Position numbers and translations under genes: made by a program. This document shows, one piece after another, positions 33,911-42,020 of a DNA stretch of 64,000 nucleotides. Source of the stretch: Halomicrobium urmianum. Lineage in GTDB: Archaea > Halobacteriota > Halobacteria > Halobacteriales > Haloarculaceae. The notes under the pieces were generated by a model. It worked only from the letters and a program-made list of their open reading frames with translations, was not told where the DNA came from and ran no database searches. Position 1 is the stretch's first letter. Each line of letters starts with the position of its first letter. The DNA lies in contig NZ_CP084092.1 of the NCBI RefSeq assembly GCF_020217425.1, positions 248,001 to 312,000 on the forward strand, written 5' to 3'.

Positions 33911-35047
33911 TCAGACGCGATAGCGGTCCAGCGCGTCCACGTCGAGGTCGACACCCAGTCCCGGTCCGTCCGGGACCGCTATGGCCCCGTCGTCGTTCGC
34001 AGAGAACTCGTCGGGGGCCAGTTCCCCCCGTAGCGGGTTCGACGAACTGTCGAACTCCAGCCACGGCCGACCGGGCAGGGTCGCGATCAGCTGGAGGCTC
34101 GCGGCGATGGCCACCGGCGTCCCCCAGACGTGGGGGACGAGCGGGACGCCGGCGCCCGCTGCCCGGTCCGCGAGCCGCCGGCCCGCCGTGAGCCCGCCCG
34201 CGTTACAGAGGTCGGGCTGGGCGACGTCGACGGCCCCGGCCTCGAACAACCGGTCGAACTCCGGCGGAGTGTGGCACTCGCCGCCGGCGACCCTGACGTC
34301 CAGCGCGTCCCGGAGCCGGGCGTACCCGTCCACGTCGGTCGGCGGGACCGGCTCCTCGAACCAGTAGACGTCGAGGTCCTCCAGCGCGCGGCCGACTCGG
34401 CGGGCGGTGCCGGCGTCGTAGGCGTAGTTGGCGTCGACCAGCAGCGTCGTCTCCGGTCCGACGGCGTCGCGGATCCGCCGGACGAGTTCGACGTCCTCGT
34501 CGGGACCGTACCCCAGCAGGGAGAGACCGATCTTCGCCTTGACCGCGCCCAGTCGGTCGGCGTTTGCCGCCGCCTCGGCGGCGATCCGCTCGTACTGCTC
34601 TTCGAGGTCGGCACCGTGCTTGAAGTAGTGGCCCGTCGCGTACGCCCGGACCGCGTCGCGCCGGCGGCCCCCGAGCATCGACGCGGCCGACTCGCCCCGG
34701 CACTTCCCGCGGAGGTCCCACAGCGCCAGGTCGACGCCGCTGATGGCCGGGTAGGGGACGATCGACTGGTAGGCCGCTCGCGTCCGGTCGCGGAGGTCCT
34801 CGTGGATCCGCTCGACGTCGGCCGGGTCCCGCCCCTCGACGATGGGCGCGAGGAAGTCCTCGATCGTCTCCCGCGAGCCTGCGATCGGCCCCCAGCACTC
34901 GCCCCAGCCGACCGCTCCGTCGGCCGTTTCGACTCGCACGAGCAGAGCGGTGCGCTCCTCGACCCACGCCTGGGCGTACCCGAACGGCTCGTCGGGTTCC
35001 GATCGAAGGGCGACCGCCTCGACGGATCGGACTGTCGTTCCGGTCAT
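33911..35047 (-). CDS. enolase-superfamily sugar-acid dehydratase (mandelate racemase-like) A
   Basis: A 378-aa protein starting at MTGTTVRSVEAVALRS. The N-terminal capping domain (GWGECWGP) is followed by the barrel with VKAKIGLS (KxK, about residue 170), the metal ligands Asp in LLVDANYAY (about 203), Glu in YWFEEPVPP (about 230) and Glu in VAGGECHTP (about 255), and the His in LVPHVWGTP (about 305). The residues fit a mandelate racemase subgroup enzyme that dehydrates aldonic or uronic acids. It is divergent from the second enolase-superfamily gene. Which acid it uses is not readable. Confidence 0.9.
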   Translation of the reverse strand: MTGTTVRSVEAVALRSEPDEPFGYAQAWVEERTALLVRVETADGAVGWGECWGPIAGSRETIEDFLAPIVEGRDPADVERIHEDLRDRTRAAYQSIVPYPAISGVDLALWDLRGKCRGESAASMLGGRRRDAVRAYATGHYFKHGADLEEQYERIAAEAAANADRLGAVKAKIGLSLLGYGPDEDVELVRRIRDAVGPETTLLVDANYAYDAGTARRVGRALEDLDVYWFEEPVPPTDVDGYARLRDALDVRVAGGECHTPPEFDRLFEAGAVDVAQPDLCNAGGLTAGRRLADRAAGAGVPLVPHVWGTPVAIAASLQLIATLPGRPWLEFDSSSNPLRGELAPDEFSANDDGAIAVPDGPGLGVDLDVDALDRYRV

Positions 35048-35293
35048 AGGACGGGCGTCGCAGCGCTCGGGCTTATCGCTTTGGACGCGCCGACACGAGC
35101 GGCGGCCGGGAGTCGGCCCGCAGCAGCCCGTTCTGCAGTCCGCTGGCCCTGAGATCGCTCGTCATCCATCGCGCTGTTTCCGGACGCCGTCACGGCGCTG
35201 CCGCGGCCCGTCTTCTGACCGGCGGCCCTGCGCTTCTGGTCACGACCGTCGATCGACAGCGGGCATCGCCCTCGCCAGTTCCTGACCGCTTGG

Positions 35294-35300
35294 ATTTATG
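35294..35300 (+). promoter_or_regulatory. TATA box deciding the start of the next gene
   Basis: ATTTATG is centred 28 bp upstream of the GTG at 35325. It overlaps the ATG at 35298, so that ATG would lie upstream of the transcript start. This favours GTG at 35325 for a leaderless mRNA. Confidence 0.55.
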
Positions 35301-35324
35301 TGGTGGCGCGAGTACGTCGTACTC

Positions 35325-36500
35325 GTGACACCGACAATCACGAAAATCGAGAGCACGGAGTTCGAGTACCCCCTCGAGGACGTCGGGATGGACAACCACG
35401 GCTTCAACATCGTGTACGATCCCGGCGAGACTACCTACCGAAAGCTATTCGCGCTGCAGATCCACACCGACGAGGGAATCACGGGCGAGTACGTCGGCGG
35501 CAACTCGCCGGGCGCGGCGCAGATCAACATGTTCGCTGACTATCTGGTCGGGAAGAACCCCCTCGAGCGCGAGAAGCACTGGTCGGAGATCAAGCGCGCC
35601 CTGCGCAAGTACGACCGCATGGGGATGGGCCCGATCGACATCGCCCTGTGGGACTTCGCCGGCAAGTACTACGACGCTCCCATCCACGAGCTACTGGGTA
35701 CGTATCGCGAGCGCATCCCCGCGTACGCCTCGACGTACCACGGCGACGAAAACGGCGGCCTGGACTCGCCCGAAGCGTTCGCCGACTTCGCCGAGGAGTG
35801 CCTGGAGAGGGGCTTCAGCGGCTTCAAAATCCACGGCTGGGGCGGGAGCGAAGGGCCCCACGACATCGACCGGGAGGTCGACGCCGTCCACGCCGTCGGC
35901 GAGCGCGTCGGCGACGAGATGGACCTGATGCACGACCCCGCCTGCGAACTGGAGACGTGGGCCGACGCGCTCAAGCTCGGCAAGGCCTGCGACGAGGAGG
36001 GCTTCTTCTGGTACGAGGACCCCTACCGCGACGGCGGCATCAGCCAGCACGGTCACAAACAACTGGGCGAGCACCTCGAGACGCCCATACTCCAGACCGA
36101 ACACGTCCGCGGGCTGGAGCCGCACACCGACTTCATCGCCAACGGCGCGACCGACTTCGTCCGCGCCGACCCCGAGTACGACGCCGGCATCACCGGCGCG
36201 ATGAAGATCGCCAGCGTCGCCGAAGGCTTCGGGCTGGACGTCGAGTTCCACGCGCCCGGCCCCGCCCAGCGGCACTGCATCGCCGCCACGCGCAATGCCA
36301 ACTACTACGAGATGGCGCTGGTCCACCCCGACTGCCAGAACACGATGCCGCCCGTCTACGAGGGCGGCTACTCCGACCTGATCGAGGCCGTCGACGACGA
36401 CGGCACCGTCCCCGTCCCCGACGGACCCGGCCTCGGCGTCGAGTACGACTGGGACTACATCGAGGACAACGCCACCGGGAGCGTCCACACCTACGAATAA
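35325..36500 (+). CDS. enolase-superfamily sugar-acid dehydratase (mandelate racemase-like) B
   Basis: A 391-aa protein with GTG start (MTPTITKIESTEFEY); an ATG nine codons upstream lies inside the TATA box and is unlikely. The barrel shows GFKIHGWGG (KxH, about residue 173), a metal Asp in MHDPACELE, Glu in FWYEDPYRDGG and Glu in ILQTEHVRG. A late EFHAPGPAQRHC provides a possible catalytic His. The KxH-type second-strand motif differs from the KxK of the neighbour and recalls the mannonate or rhamnonate dehydratase groups. It likely acts on a different sugar acid, broadening the substrate range of the island. Confidence 0.88.
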   Translation: MTPTITKIESTEFEYPLEDVGMDNHGFNIVYDPGETTYRKLFALQIHTDEGITGEYVGGNSPGAAQINMFADYLVGKNPLEREKHWSEIKRALRKYDRMGMGPIDIALWDFAGKYYDAPIHELLGTYRERIPAYASTYHGDENGGLDSPEAFADFAEECLERGFSGFKIHGWGGSEGPHDIDREVDAVHAVGERVGDEMDLMHDPACELETWADALKLGKACDEEGFFWYEDPYRDGGISQHGHKQLGEHLETPILQTEHVRGLEPHTDFIANGATDFVRADPEYDAGITGAMKIASVAEGFGLDVEFHAPGPAQRHCIAATRNANYYEMALVHPDCQNTMPPVYEGGYSDLIEAVDDDGTVPVPDGPGLGVEYDWDYIEDNATGSVHTYE

Positions 36501-36539
36501 CCGACCGCGCAGGCATCGCCTGTACTGGCGGCATCCCGG

Positions 36540-36850
36540 GAACGGGCATCCTCGTGGTGCACGACGAGATGGCCATCGGCGCGAGGGGGGCGAGGCCAGC
36601 CACGCCGGCGGCTACGCCGCCACCGACGACGTCGAACTGATCGCCCGCGGACGGCGACCAGTCGAGACGTCGCTGCCGGGCATCGACGGTCCGTGGACCT
36701 GTGACGGGACCACCAGGGCGCGTTCGCCGACGCCGTCGCGCACGTCGAAGCGCTGCTCGATGGCGACGCCGAGAATCGCTCGACCAACCGCTCCGGGACC
36801 GTCACGTTCTGGGAATCCCGGCCACTGCGGTTCTCCGTCCGTCCCCGTGT
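36540..36850 (+). pseudogene. remnant of a possible Gfo/Idh/MocA oxidoreductase
   Basis: Fragments GILVVHDEMAIGARG, then ASHAGGYAATDDVELIARG and PVETSLPGIDGPWTCDGTT, then AFADAVAHVEALLDGDAENRS follow each other in different frames. The last piece resembles the end of Gfo/Idh/MocA oxidoreductases (FADAVxH...). At least two frame changes separate them. No start region is present. The family call is tentative. Confidence 0.45.
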
Positions 36851-37020
36851 CGTCGATCGGCAGACGGGAGCTCGACAGATCGGAGCGTGGCATCTGAGAC
36901 AGTCGACCCCGAGACCGAACGAGGTCGTCGAAGAACCGTTTCGCGACTGCGGCACTGTCCAGTGCGACGACTGCCGGGCGAACGTCTGCCAGAACGGCAC
37001 CAGAGTGAGAGTCCCTGTCT
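36850..37020 (+). pseudogene. internal-deletion remnant of a zinc alcohol dehydrogenase
   Basis: The frame reading VVDRQTGARQIGAWHLRQ then TPRPNEVVEEPFRDCG and CRANVCQNGT corresponds to the N-terminal strand of the intact gene at 32592 joined directly to its structural zinc region. The catalytic zinc part between them is missing, as is everything downstream. It ends about 55 bp before repeat copy 4. It is the fourth member of this gene family in the window. Confidence 0.65.
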
Positions 37021-37075
37021 CCGGCGTTCCCCATGGGCGACGAACCCCCGCCGAGACGGATCTGATGCGAAAGAT

Positions 37076-37159
37076 CACAGCAGAAATTGAACGCACTGAT
37101 ACACTCGACGGGCACCCCGGGTGTCCGTCGACGTGTGAATAAATTCAGATTCCACTATA
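37076..37159 (+). repeat. 84-bp palindromic hairpin repeat, copy 4
   Basis: It starts CACAGCAGAAATTGAACG and ends CAGATTCCACTATA, with the core GGGCACCCCGGGTGTCC, in the same orientation as copies 2 and 3. It lies in the gap between the dehydrogenase remnant and the 3' end of the TRAP operon and might terminate the latter. Confidence 0.75.
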
Positions 37160-37238
37160 GCGGCGCTCGGCGCCGGGTGACCCGACGCCACGAGAACGCA
37201 CTGGACCGGGGACCGGAGGAAAACGGCTGGACCGGGAA

Positions 37239-38522
37239 TCAGAACCCGGTGGCCCGCGGGAAGGCCATAGTGATCTCCGGGAGATAGATGATCGCCAGCA
37301 GGACGGCGATGTCGGCCACGTAGAACGGGACGACTTTCTTGCTGATCCCCCAGACCGGTCGGTTTGAGACGCTGGACGCCGCGAACAGGCAGATCCCCAG
37401 CGGCGGGGTGATGAGCCCGAAGTTCAGCGTCACGATGAACATGATGCCGAACTGGTAGGCCGGGATCCCCAGCGTCTCGGCGATCGTCGCCAGCGTCGGC
37501 GCTAGGATGATAGCCGCGGCGCCGATCTCGAGCCACGTGCCCACGAACAGGAGGACGAGGCCGACGACCAGCATGTAGGCCGCCGGGCTCAGCCCCATCT
37601 CGACGAGGGCGGCACCCAGTTCGCGAGTGATGCCCTCCTTGGCGAGCATCCACGAGAGGATCGACGCGAAGCCGATGATGGCGTACAGCTGGGTCGACCG
37701 CTCGAGGGTGACGCTCAGCGAATCGATGATCTTGTCGCCCGTCAGGGTGCGATAGAGCACGCCGCCGATCAGCAGTGCGTACACGCAGGCGACGGCGGCG
37801 GCCTCAGTGGGCGTGAAGATACCGCCGAGGATGCCGCCGAGGATGATCGCCGGCATCGTCAGCGCGACCAGCGAGTCGAACACCAGCGACGGGACTTCGG
37901 AGCGCTCGACGTCCGGCGAGTGGCTCGGGAAGTCCCGCTGCACGGAGAGGACCCCGGTAATCACCATCAGTGCGCCGCCGAGCAGCAGGCCCGGGATCAC
38001 GGCCGCCGCGAACAGCGCCCCGATCGAGGTGTTAGTCACCGACCCGTAGATGACGATGATGATACTCGGGGGGATGATCGGGCCGACGATCGACGACGCG
38101 GCAGTCAGTGCCGAACTGAAGTCGGTGTCGTACCCCTCGTCGGACATGGCGGGAATGAACACCGAGCCGAGCGCGGCGACGTCGGCGACCGCAGCGCCGG
38201 TGATGCCGGCGAAGAACAGGCTCGCGAGGACGTTCGCCTGCGCGAGCCCGCCCCGGATGCGCCCGATCGTGTAGTTCGCGAAGCGGACGATCCGGTCGGT
38301 GATCTCGGAGTTGTTCATCAGCTCCCCGGCCAGCAGGAAGAAGGGGATCGCCAGCAACACGAACGAGTTGAGCCCGCTGAAGATGCGGGTCACGCCCGTG
38401 GTCATGGACTCCCCCGCGACGAACAGCCAGAGGTACGACACCGTCGCGATGGCGAAGGCGATGTCCACGCGGAGGAAGATCAGCGCGAGCAGGATCGCCA
38501 GAAGCGGGACGAGCTCAATCAT
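37239..38522 (-). CDS. dctM: TRAP transporter large permease (DctM)
   Basis: A 427-aa protein with about 12 hydrophobic helices, starting at MIELVPLLAILLALIFLRV. This ATG overlaps the end of the small permease gene by 8 bp. Typical DctM segments are IPFFLLAGELMNNSEI, VLASLFFAGITGAA and PTEAAAVACVYALLIGG, with PPLGICLFAASSVSN near the end. It forms the ion-driven membrane domain for uptake of a sugar acid captured by DctP. It is the last gene of the leftward operon. Confidence 0.95.
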   Translation of the reverse strand: MIELVPLLAILLALIFLRVDIAFAIATVSYLWLFVAGESMTTGVTRIFSGLNSFVLLAIPFFLLAGELMNNSEITDRIVRFANYTIGRIRGGLAQANVLASLFFAGITGAAVADVAALGSVFIPAMSDEGYDTDFSSALTAASSIVGPIIPPSIIIVIYGSVTNTSIGALFAAAVIPGLLLGGALMVITGVLSVQRDFPSHSPDVERSEVPSLVFDSLVALTMPAIILGGILGGIFTPTEAAAVACVYALLIGGVLYRTLTGDKIIDSLSVTLERSTQLYAIIGFASILSWMLAKEGITRELGAALVEMGLSPAAYMLVVGLVLLFVGTWLEIGAAAIILAPTLATIAETLGIPAYQFGIMFIVTLNFGLITPPLGICLFAASSVSNRPVWGISKKVVPFYVADIAVLLAIIYLPEITMAFPRATGF

Positions 38523-39105
38523 CGCTCTCACCCTCTCGCTGGTCGACGTCGTAGGCGTTCTGCAGGCTCTCGGTCTCGCCGAGCACGACCAGGCGGAGCA
38601 GGCGCGCCAGCGCGAACAGCGTGACGAGGGTGCCGCTGATCGGGATCACGATGTACACCCACAGCAGCGGGAAGTTCATCGCGGGCGCCTCCGCGTTGAG
38701 CCCCGCACTGATGGCGTACTCGAGCCCGAAGTTGACCCAGATGAGCCCGAGGACGACGTACAGTGCCATCGTCGTCGACTGCAGCCAGTACTTGACGCGG
38801 TCGGGGAATCGATCGTAGACGATCCCCACGTTGAGGTGGTCGTCGCTGTTGACGAGGGAGGCCGTCACCAGCAGCGCGAACCAGACCATGAGGTACCGCG
38901 ACAGCTCGTTGGCCCACAGTAGCGACTCGCTTAACACGTACCGCATGATCACGTTGAGGACCACGACGCAGACCAGCAGGGCGAGCAGGATCAGGCTGAA
39001 CTGCCGCAGTCTCGTGTCGAGGCGGTCCATCGCCGAGTCGAACCGCTCGGCGGACTGGTAGAGCGCGCTGTCTTCGGTGACGGTGTAGTTAAACACGACG
39101 ATCAC
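38515..39105 (-). CDS. dctQ: TRAP transporter small permease (DctQ)
   Basis: A 196-aa protein with four hydrophobic helices. It starts MIVVFNYTVTEDSALY, has an amphipathic N-terminal stretch and the DctQ-type WANELSRYLMVWFALL motif with NSDDHLNV. It overlaps the DctM start. A later ATG (MDRLDTRLRQFSL) would also give a complete DctQ domain, so the true start is slightly uncertain. Confidence 0.9.
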   Translation of the reverse strand: MIVVFNYTVTEDSALYQSAERFDSAMDRLDTRLRQFSLILLALLVCVVVLNVIMRYVLSESLLWANELSRYLMVWFALLVTASLVNSDDHLNVGIVYDRFPDRVKYWLQSTTMALYVVLGLIWVNFGLEYAISAGLNAEAPAMNFPLLWVYIVIPISGTLVTLFALARLLRLVVLGETESLQNAYDVDQREGESDD

Positions 39106-39150
39106 CTCCCGGGAGCGTCCACAGTCGAGGCGTGCTCGCGTCGGACATGG

Positions 39151-39588
39151 TCAGGCAGCTCCCTCCTCGTCGACGGACTCCGGAACGACCGTCACCGGCA
39201 CGTCGGCATTGAGAACCACCGACTGAGTCACGCTGCCGAACAGGGCCTTGCCCGTCGGCGAGCGCTCCCGGCCGGCGACGGCCACGTGGTCGACGTTCCG
39301 GTCGTCGGCGACGGACACGATGACCTCCTCGGCGTTGCCCTCCGCGACGAGCGCCTCGACCGGAACGTCGGTTCGCTCGAACCGTTCGCGGGCCTCACTT
39401 ATCACGTCCGGCACGTCGCTGTATTCACGGAGCGACACGGTCCCTCCGAATTCGGTCTCCAGTTCCTCGAACACGTACAGCAGCGTCACGGAGACCGCCT
39501 CTGTCCGGACTGGCAGGTCCTCGACAGCACTCACGAGTCGTCCCATCCGCACGTCGTCGTTTGGTATTGGTAACAGAATTTCGTACAT
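39151..39588 (-). CDS. universal stress protein (UspA) family
   Basis: A 145-aa protein starting MYEILLPIPNDDVRMGRLVS. It has the Rossmann-like fold and the nucleotide-binding motif VAGRERSPTGKALFGSVTQS (about 105-124), followed by VPVTVVPE. It lies between the DctP and DctQ genes on the same strand with gaps of about 45 bp, so it is part of the TRAP operon. USP domains sit next to or fused to TRAP permeases in some halophiles, where ATP/AMP binding is thought to tune transport. Confidence 0.9.
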   Translation of the reverse strand: MYEILLPIPNDDVRMGRLVSAVEDLPVRTEAVSVTLLYVFEELETEFGGTVSLREYSDVPDVISEARERFERTDVPVEALVAEGNAEEVIVSVADDRNVDHVAVAGRERSPTGKALFGSVTQSVVLNADVPVTVVPESVDEEGAA

Positions 39589-39633
39589 AGGAAACAGTTG
39601 TCCCGGCGGAGAGCGCTTTTCTGTCGGGAGTTG

Positions 39634-40755
39634 TTACTGGTAGCCCAGGTCCTTCTCGGCCTGCTGGATGGCCTCCTGCATGTCGTCGACCATACTCGGA
39701 TCGTCCATCTCGTCGCGAATCAGCTCGCCGACGGGCTCCTGGGTCGCCTCGCGGAAGTCGTTGATGACGTCCTGCGGCGGATCGTAGACGGTGACGCCTG
39801 CGTCCTCGACGGTCTTGACGCCGCGTTCGCGCTGGACGCGGTTGATCATCCGGGCCTCCTGGGAGGCCAGCCGGCCGCCTTCGAGGACCAGACGCTGGTA
39901 GTACAGCGGGAGGTCCTGGAACCAGTCCTCGTTGCAGTGGATGAAGTTCATCGTGAACACGTGGCGGTCCAGGATGATCCAGTCGAGCACCTCGTGGAGG
40001 TCGCCGGAGATGACCGTCGGGATGGAGTTCTCCTGCCCGGCGACGACGCCCTGGTCGATCGCCTGGTACAGCTCGTTCCAGTCGATGGGCGTCGGGTTGG
40101 CGCCGAGTTCGCTGACCAGCTTCTGGTGAGCCTCGATCTGCATCGTCCGGATGTCCAGACCCTTCATGTCCTCGATGGACTCGATCTCGACGCCGGAGAC
40201 GCCGAACGACCGGAAGCCGCCGTTGTCGTACCAGGTGAGCATCCGGAGGCCCGTCTGGTCGCGGAAGTCCGCCCACAGCTTGTCGCCGAACTCGTTGTCG
40301 AAGACGTAGTTGGCGACCTCGACGTTCCGGAACGCGTACGGCAGCGCGTACACGTTGATGTTCGAGTAGAACGGCGCGATGTGGCCCTCGGCGGTCGACC
40401 CGACGAGTTCGATGGACCCGGACTGGTTCTGCTCGACCATCTCACGGAGGCTCCCGAGAGCTCCGCCGGGGGAGATCTCGACCGTGAAGTTGCCGTTCGT
40501 GTTGTCCTCGATGTGCTTCTTGAACGTCACTGCCGCGCGGTGCTGGTGCTGCGTGATGTCCTCGGGCCCGGAGTGGCCGAGCGTGACCGTCATCTCCGGC
40601 ATCTCGGCGTCGCCGCTGTCCGATCCGTCCCCGCTACCACTGCCGCCGCCACTCCCGCCTGAAGTCAAACTGCTACAGCCCGCGATAGAGGTCAGTCCAG
40701 CCGTCGCACTGATAGCCCCTGCCGTTCGCATGAAATTACGCCGATCTGGTGACAT
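39634..40755 (-). CDS. dctP: TRAP transporter substrate-binding lipoprotein (DctP)
   Basis: A 373-aa protein with a twin-arginine lipoprotein signal (DRRNFMRTAGAI, lipobox SIAGC with Cys27) and a Gly/Ser/Asp linker to about residue 50. The DctP fold follows (VTLGHSGPEDITQHQHRAA, GALGSLREMVEQNQSGSIEL), with YALPYAFRNVEVA and the substrate carboxylate-binding region DIRTMQIEAHQKLVSELGA. It binds an organic or sugar acid outside the membrane for DctQM. It is the first gene of the operon and is preceded by a good TATA box. Confidence 0.93.
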   Translation of the reverse strand: MSPDRRNFMRTAGAISATAGLTSIAGCSSLTSGGSGGGSGSGDGSDSGDAEMPEMTVTLGHSGPEDITQHQHRAAVTFKKHIEDNTNGNFTVEISPGGALGSLREMVEQNQSGSIELVGSTAEGHIAPFYSNINVYALPYAFRNVEVANYVFDNEFGDKLWADFRDQTGLRMLTWYDNGGFRSFGVSGVEIESIEDMKGLDIRTMQIEAHQKLVSELGANPTPIDWNELYQAIDQGVVAGQENSIPTVISGDLHEVLDWIILDRHVFTMNFIHCNEDWFQDLPLYYQRLVLEGGRLASQEARMINRVQRERGVKTVEDAGVTVYDPPQDVINDFREATQEPVGELIRDEMDDPSMVDDMQEAIQQAEKDLGYQ

Positions 40756-40781
40756 TGCGTACCGTGATTATCTACTATTGC

Positions 40782-40789
40782 AAATAAAC
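40782..40789 (-). promoter_or_regulatory. TATA box of the TRAP operon
   Basis: On the - strand GTTTATTT, preceded by GGAAAG, lies about 31 bp before the ATG at 40755. The surrounding 40756-40870 is strongly AT-rich, as expected for a regulated haloarchaeal promoter. Confidence 0.65.
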
Positions 40790-40911
40790 CTTTCCAAGAG
40801 TTATGGAGAATCCTAAAACAAAATTAATTTTACATTTGTGCAGTATCGCTAACAATAGATGGGTGAGCGGCTACAAGAGTAGTGACGCTCGGCAGACCAG
40901 CGTGCGGACCG

Positions 40912-41886
40912 TTACGTGCGCTGGACTTCGCTCTCGTTGGTGAACCCGTGTGGCGAGTCGCCGTCGAGGTACTCGGTGATGTTCTCGGCGGCCTTGCGGC
41001 GGAGTTCTCCGAGCGAGTCCTCGGAGTACCACGCGACGTGGGGCGTCACGACGACGTCGTCGCGCTCGAACAGCGGGGAGTCGTGGGTCGGCTCCTCCTC
41101 CATGACGTCCAGGCCGGCACCGGCGATCTCGTCCGCCTCGAGAGCGTCGTACAGGGCGTCCTCGTCGACGAGCGGCCCGCGTGCAGTGTTCAGGAGGAAC
41201 GCCGACGAGTCCATCTGCTCGAAGGCGTCGGCGTCGAACATGTGATGGGTCTCGTCGACCAGCGGCGTGTGGATCGAGATGACGTCCGACTCCGCGAGCA
41301 GGGTCTCGAAGTCGACCAGCTCTACGGGGTGGTCGGCGACGTCCTCCTCGTCGAGGTAGGGGTCGTACGTGAGGTACTCGAGGTCGAACCCGTCGGCCAG
41401 TTCGGCGAACGTACGGGGAATCTTCCCGAACGCCGCGAACCCGACGGTCATACCGGTCAACGACTCGATCGGCCGGCCGATCTTCCAGTCCCAGGTCCCG
41501 GACTTGACCGCCTTGTCGTACTGGGCGGTCTTGCGCGCGAGCGTGAACAGCAGCGAGAGCGCGTGGGAGGCGACCTCCTCCTCGCAGTAGGAGGGGACGT
41601 TCGACACGGCGACGTTCCGCTCCGAGGCGGCGTCGACGTCGACGTTGTCGACGCCGATGCCGTATCTGGAGACGATCTCCAGGTCCGGCAGCGCGTCGAG
41701 GACCGACTCGGTCACCTCGGCGTACTGGACGAGAAGCCCGTCAGCCCCCTCTGCGAGGTCGATCAGTTCGTCCTCCGTCTCGGCCGAGCCGACGACCACG
41801 TCGTCGACTCCGGCCTCGGCGAACACCGCTTCCTCGATGTCGGCGTCCGGAAAATCCGCTTGCGAGATTGCGATCCTGTGTGCCAT
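40912..41886 (-). CDS. D-isomer 2-hydroxyacid dehydrogenase
   Basis: A 324-aa protein (MAHRIAISQADFPD; a second ATG directly upstream is possible). Catalytic Arg is in LLNTARGPLVDEDAL (about residue 238), Glu in AGLDVMEEEP (about 267) and His in VVVTPHVAWYS (about 286). The Rossmann motif reads VGFAAFGKIPRTFAE rather than the usual GxGxxG, so cofactor binding may differ. The family includes phosphoglycerate, glyoxylate/hydroxypyruvate and D-lactate dehydrogenases. Near sugar-acid enzymes, reduction or oxidation of a 2-keto acid is plausible. Confidence 0.88.
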   Translation of the reverse strand: MAHRIAISQADFPDADIEEAVFAEAGVDDVVVGSAETEDELIDLAEGADGLLVQYAEVTESVLDALPDLEIVSRYGIGVDNVDVDAASERNVAVSNVPSYCEEEVASHALSLLFTLARKTAQYDKAVKSGTWDWKIGRPIESLTGMTVGFAAFGKIPRTFAELADGFDLEYLTYDPYLDEEDVADHPVELVDFETLLAESDVISIHTPLVDETHHMFDADAFEQMDSSAFLLNTARGPLVDEDALYDALEADEIAGAGLDVMEEEPTHDSPLFERDDVVVTPHVAWYSEDSLGELRRKAAENITEYLDGDSPHGFTNESEVQRT

Positions 41887-42020
41887 CATCCGTATCTCTG
41901 CAGGAAGCGTCTTAAACGCTATCAACTGCTCGTCTCGTTTCCGATCGTTCAGGGACCGTCTCCGTGGCAGCGAGCGGCGACGTCCGTCGGGCCGCTCCCC
42001 GACGCCGTCACCCGGTCCCG

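Noticed and set aside
12419-37159. The 84-bp palindromes as CRISPR repeats or tRNA-like genes
   Set aside because: They are kilobases apart, lack regular spacing and do not contain anticodon or T-loop sequences.
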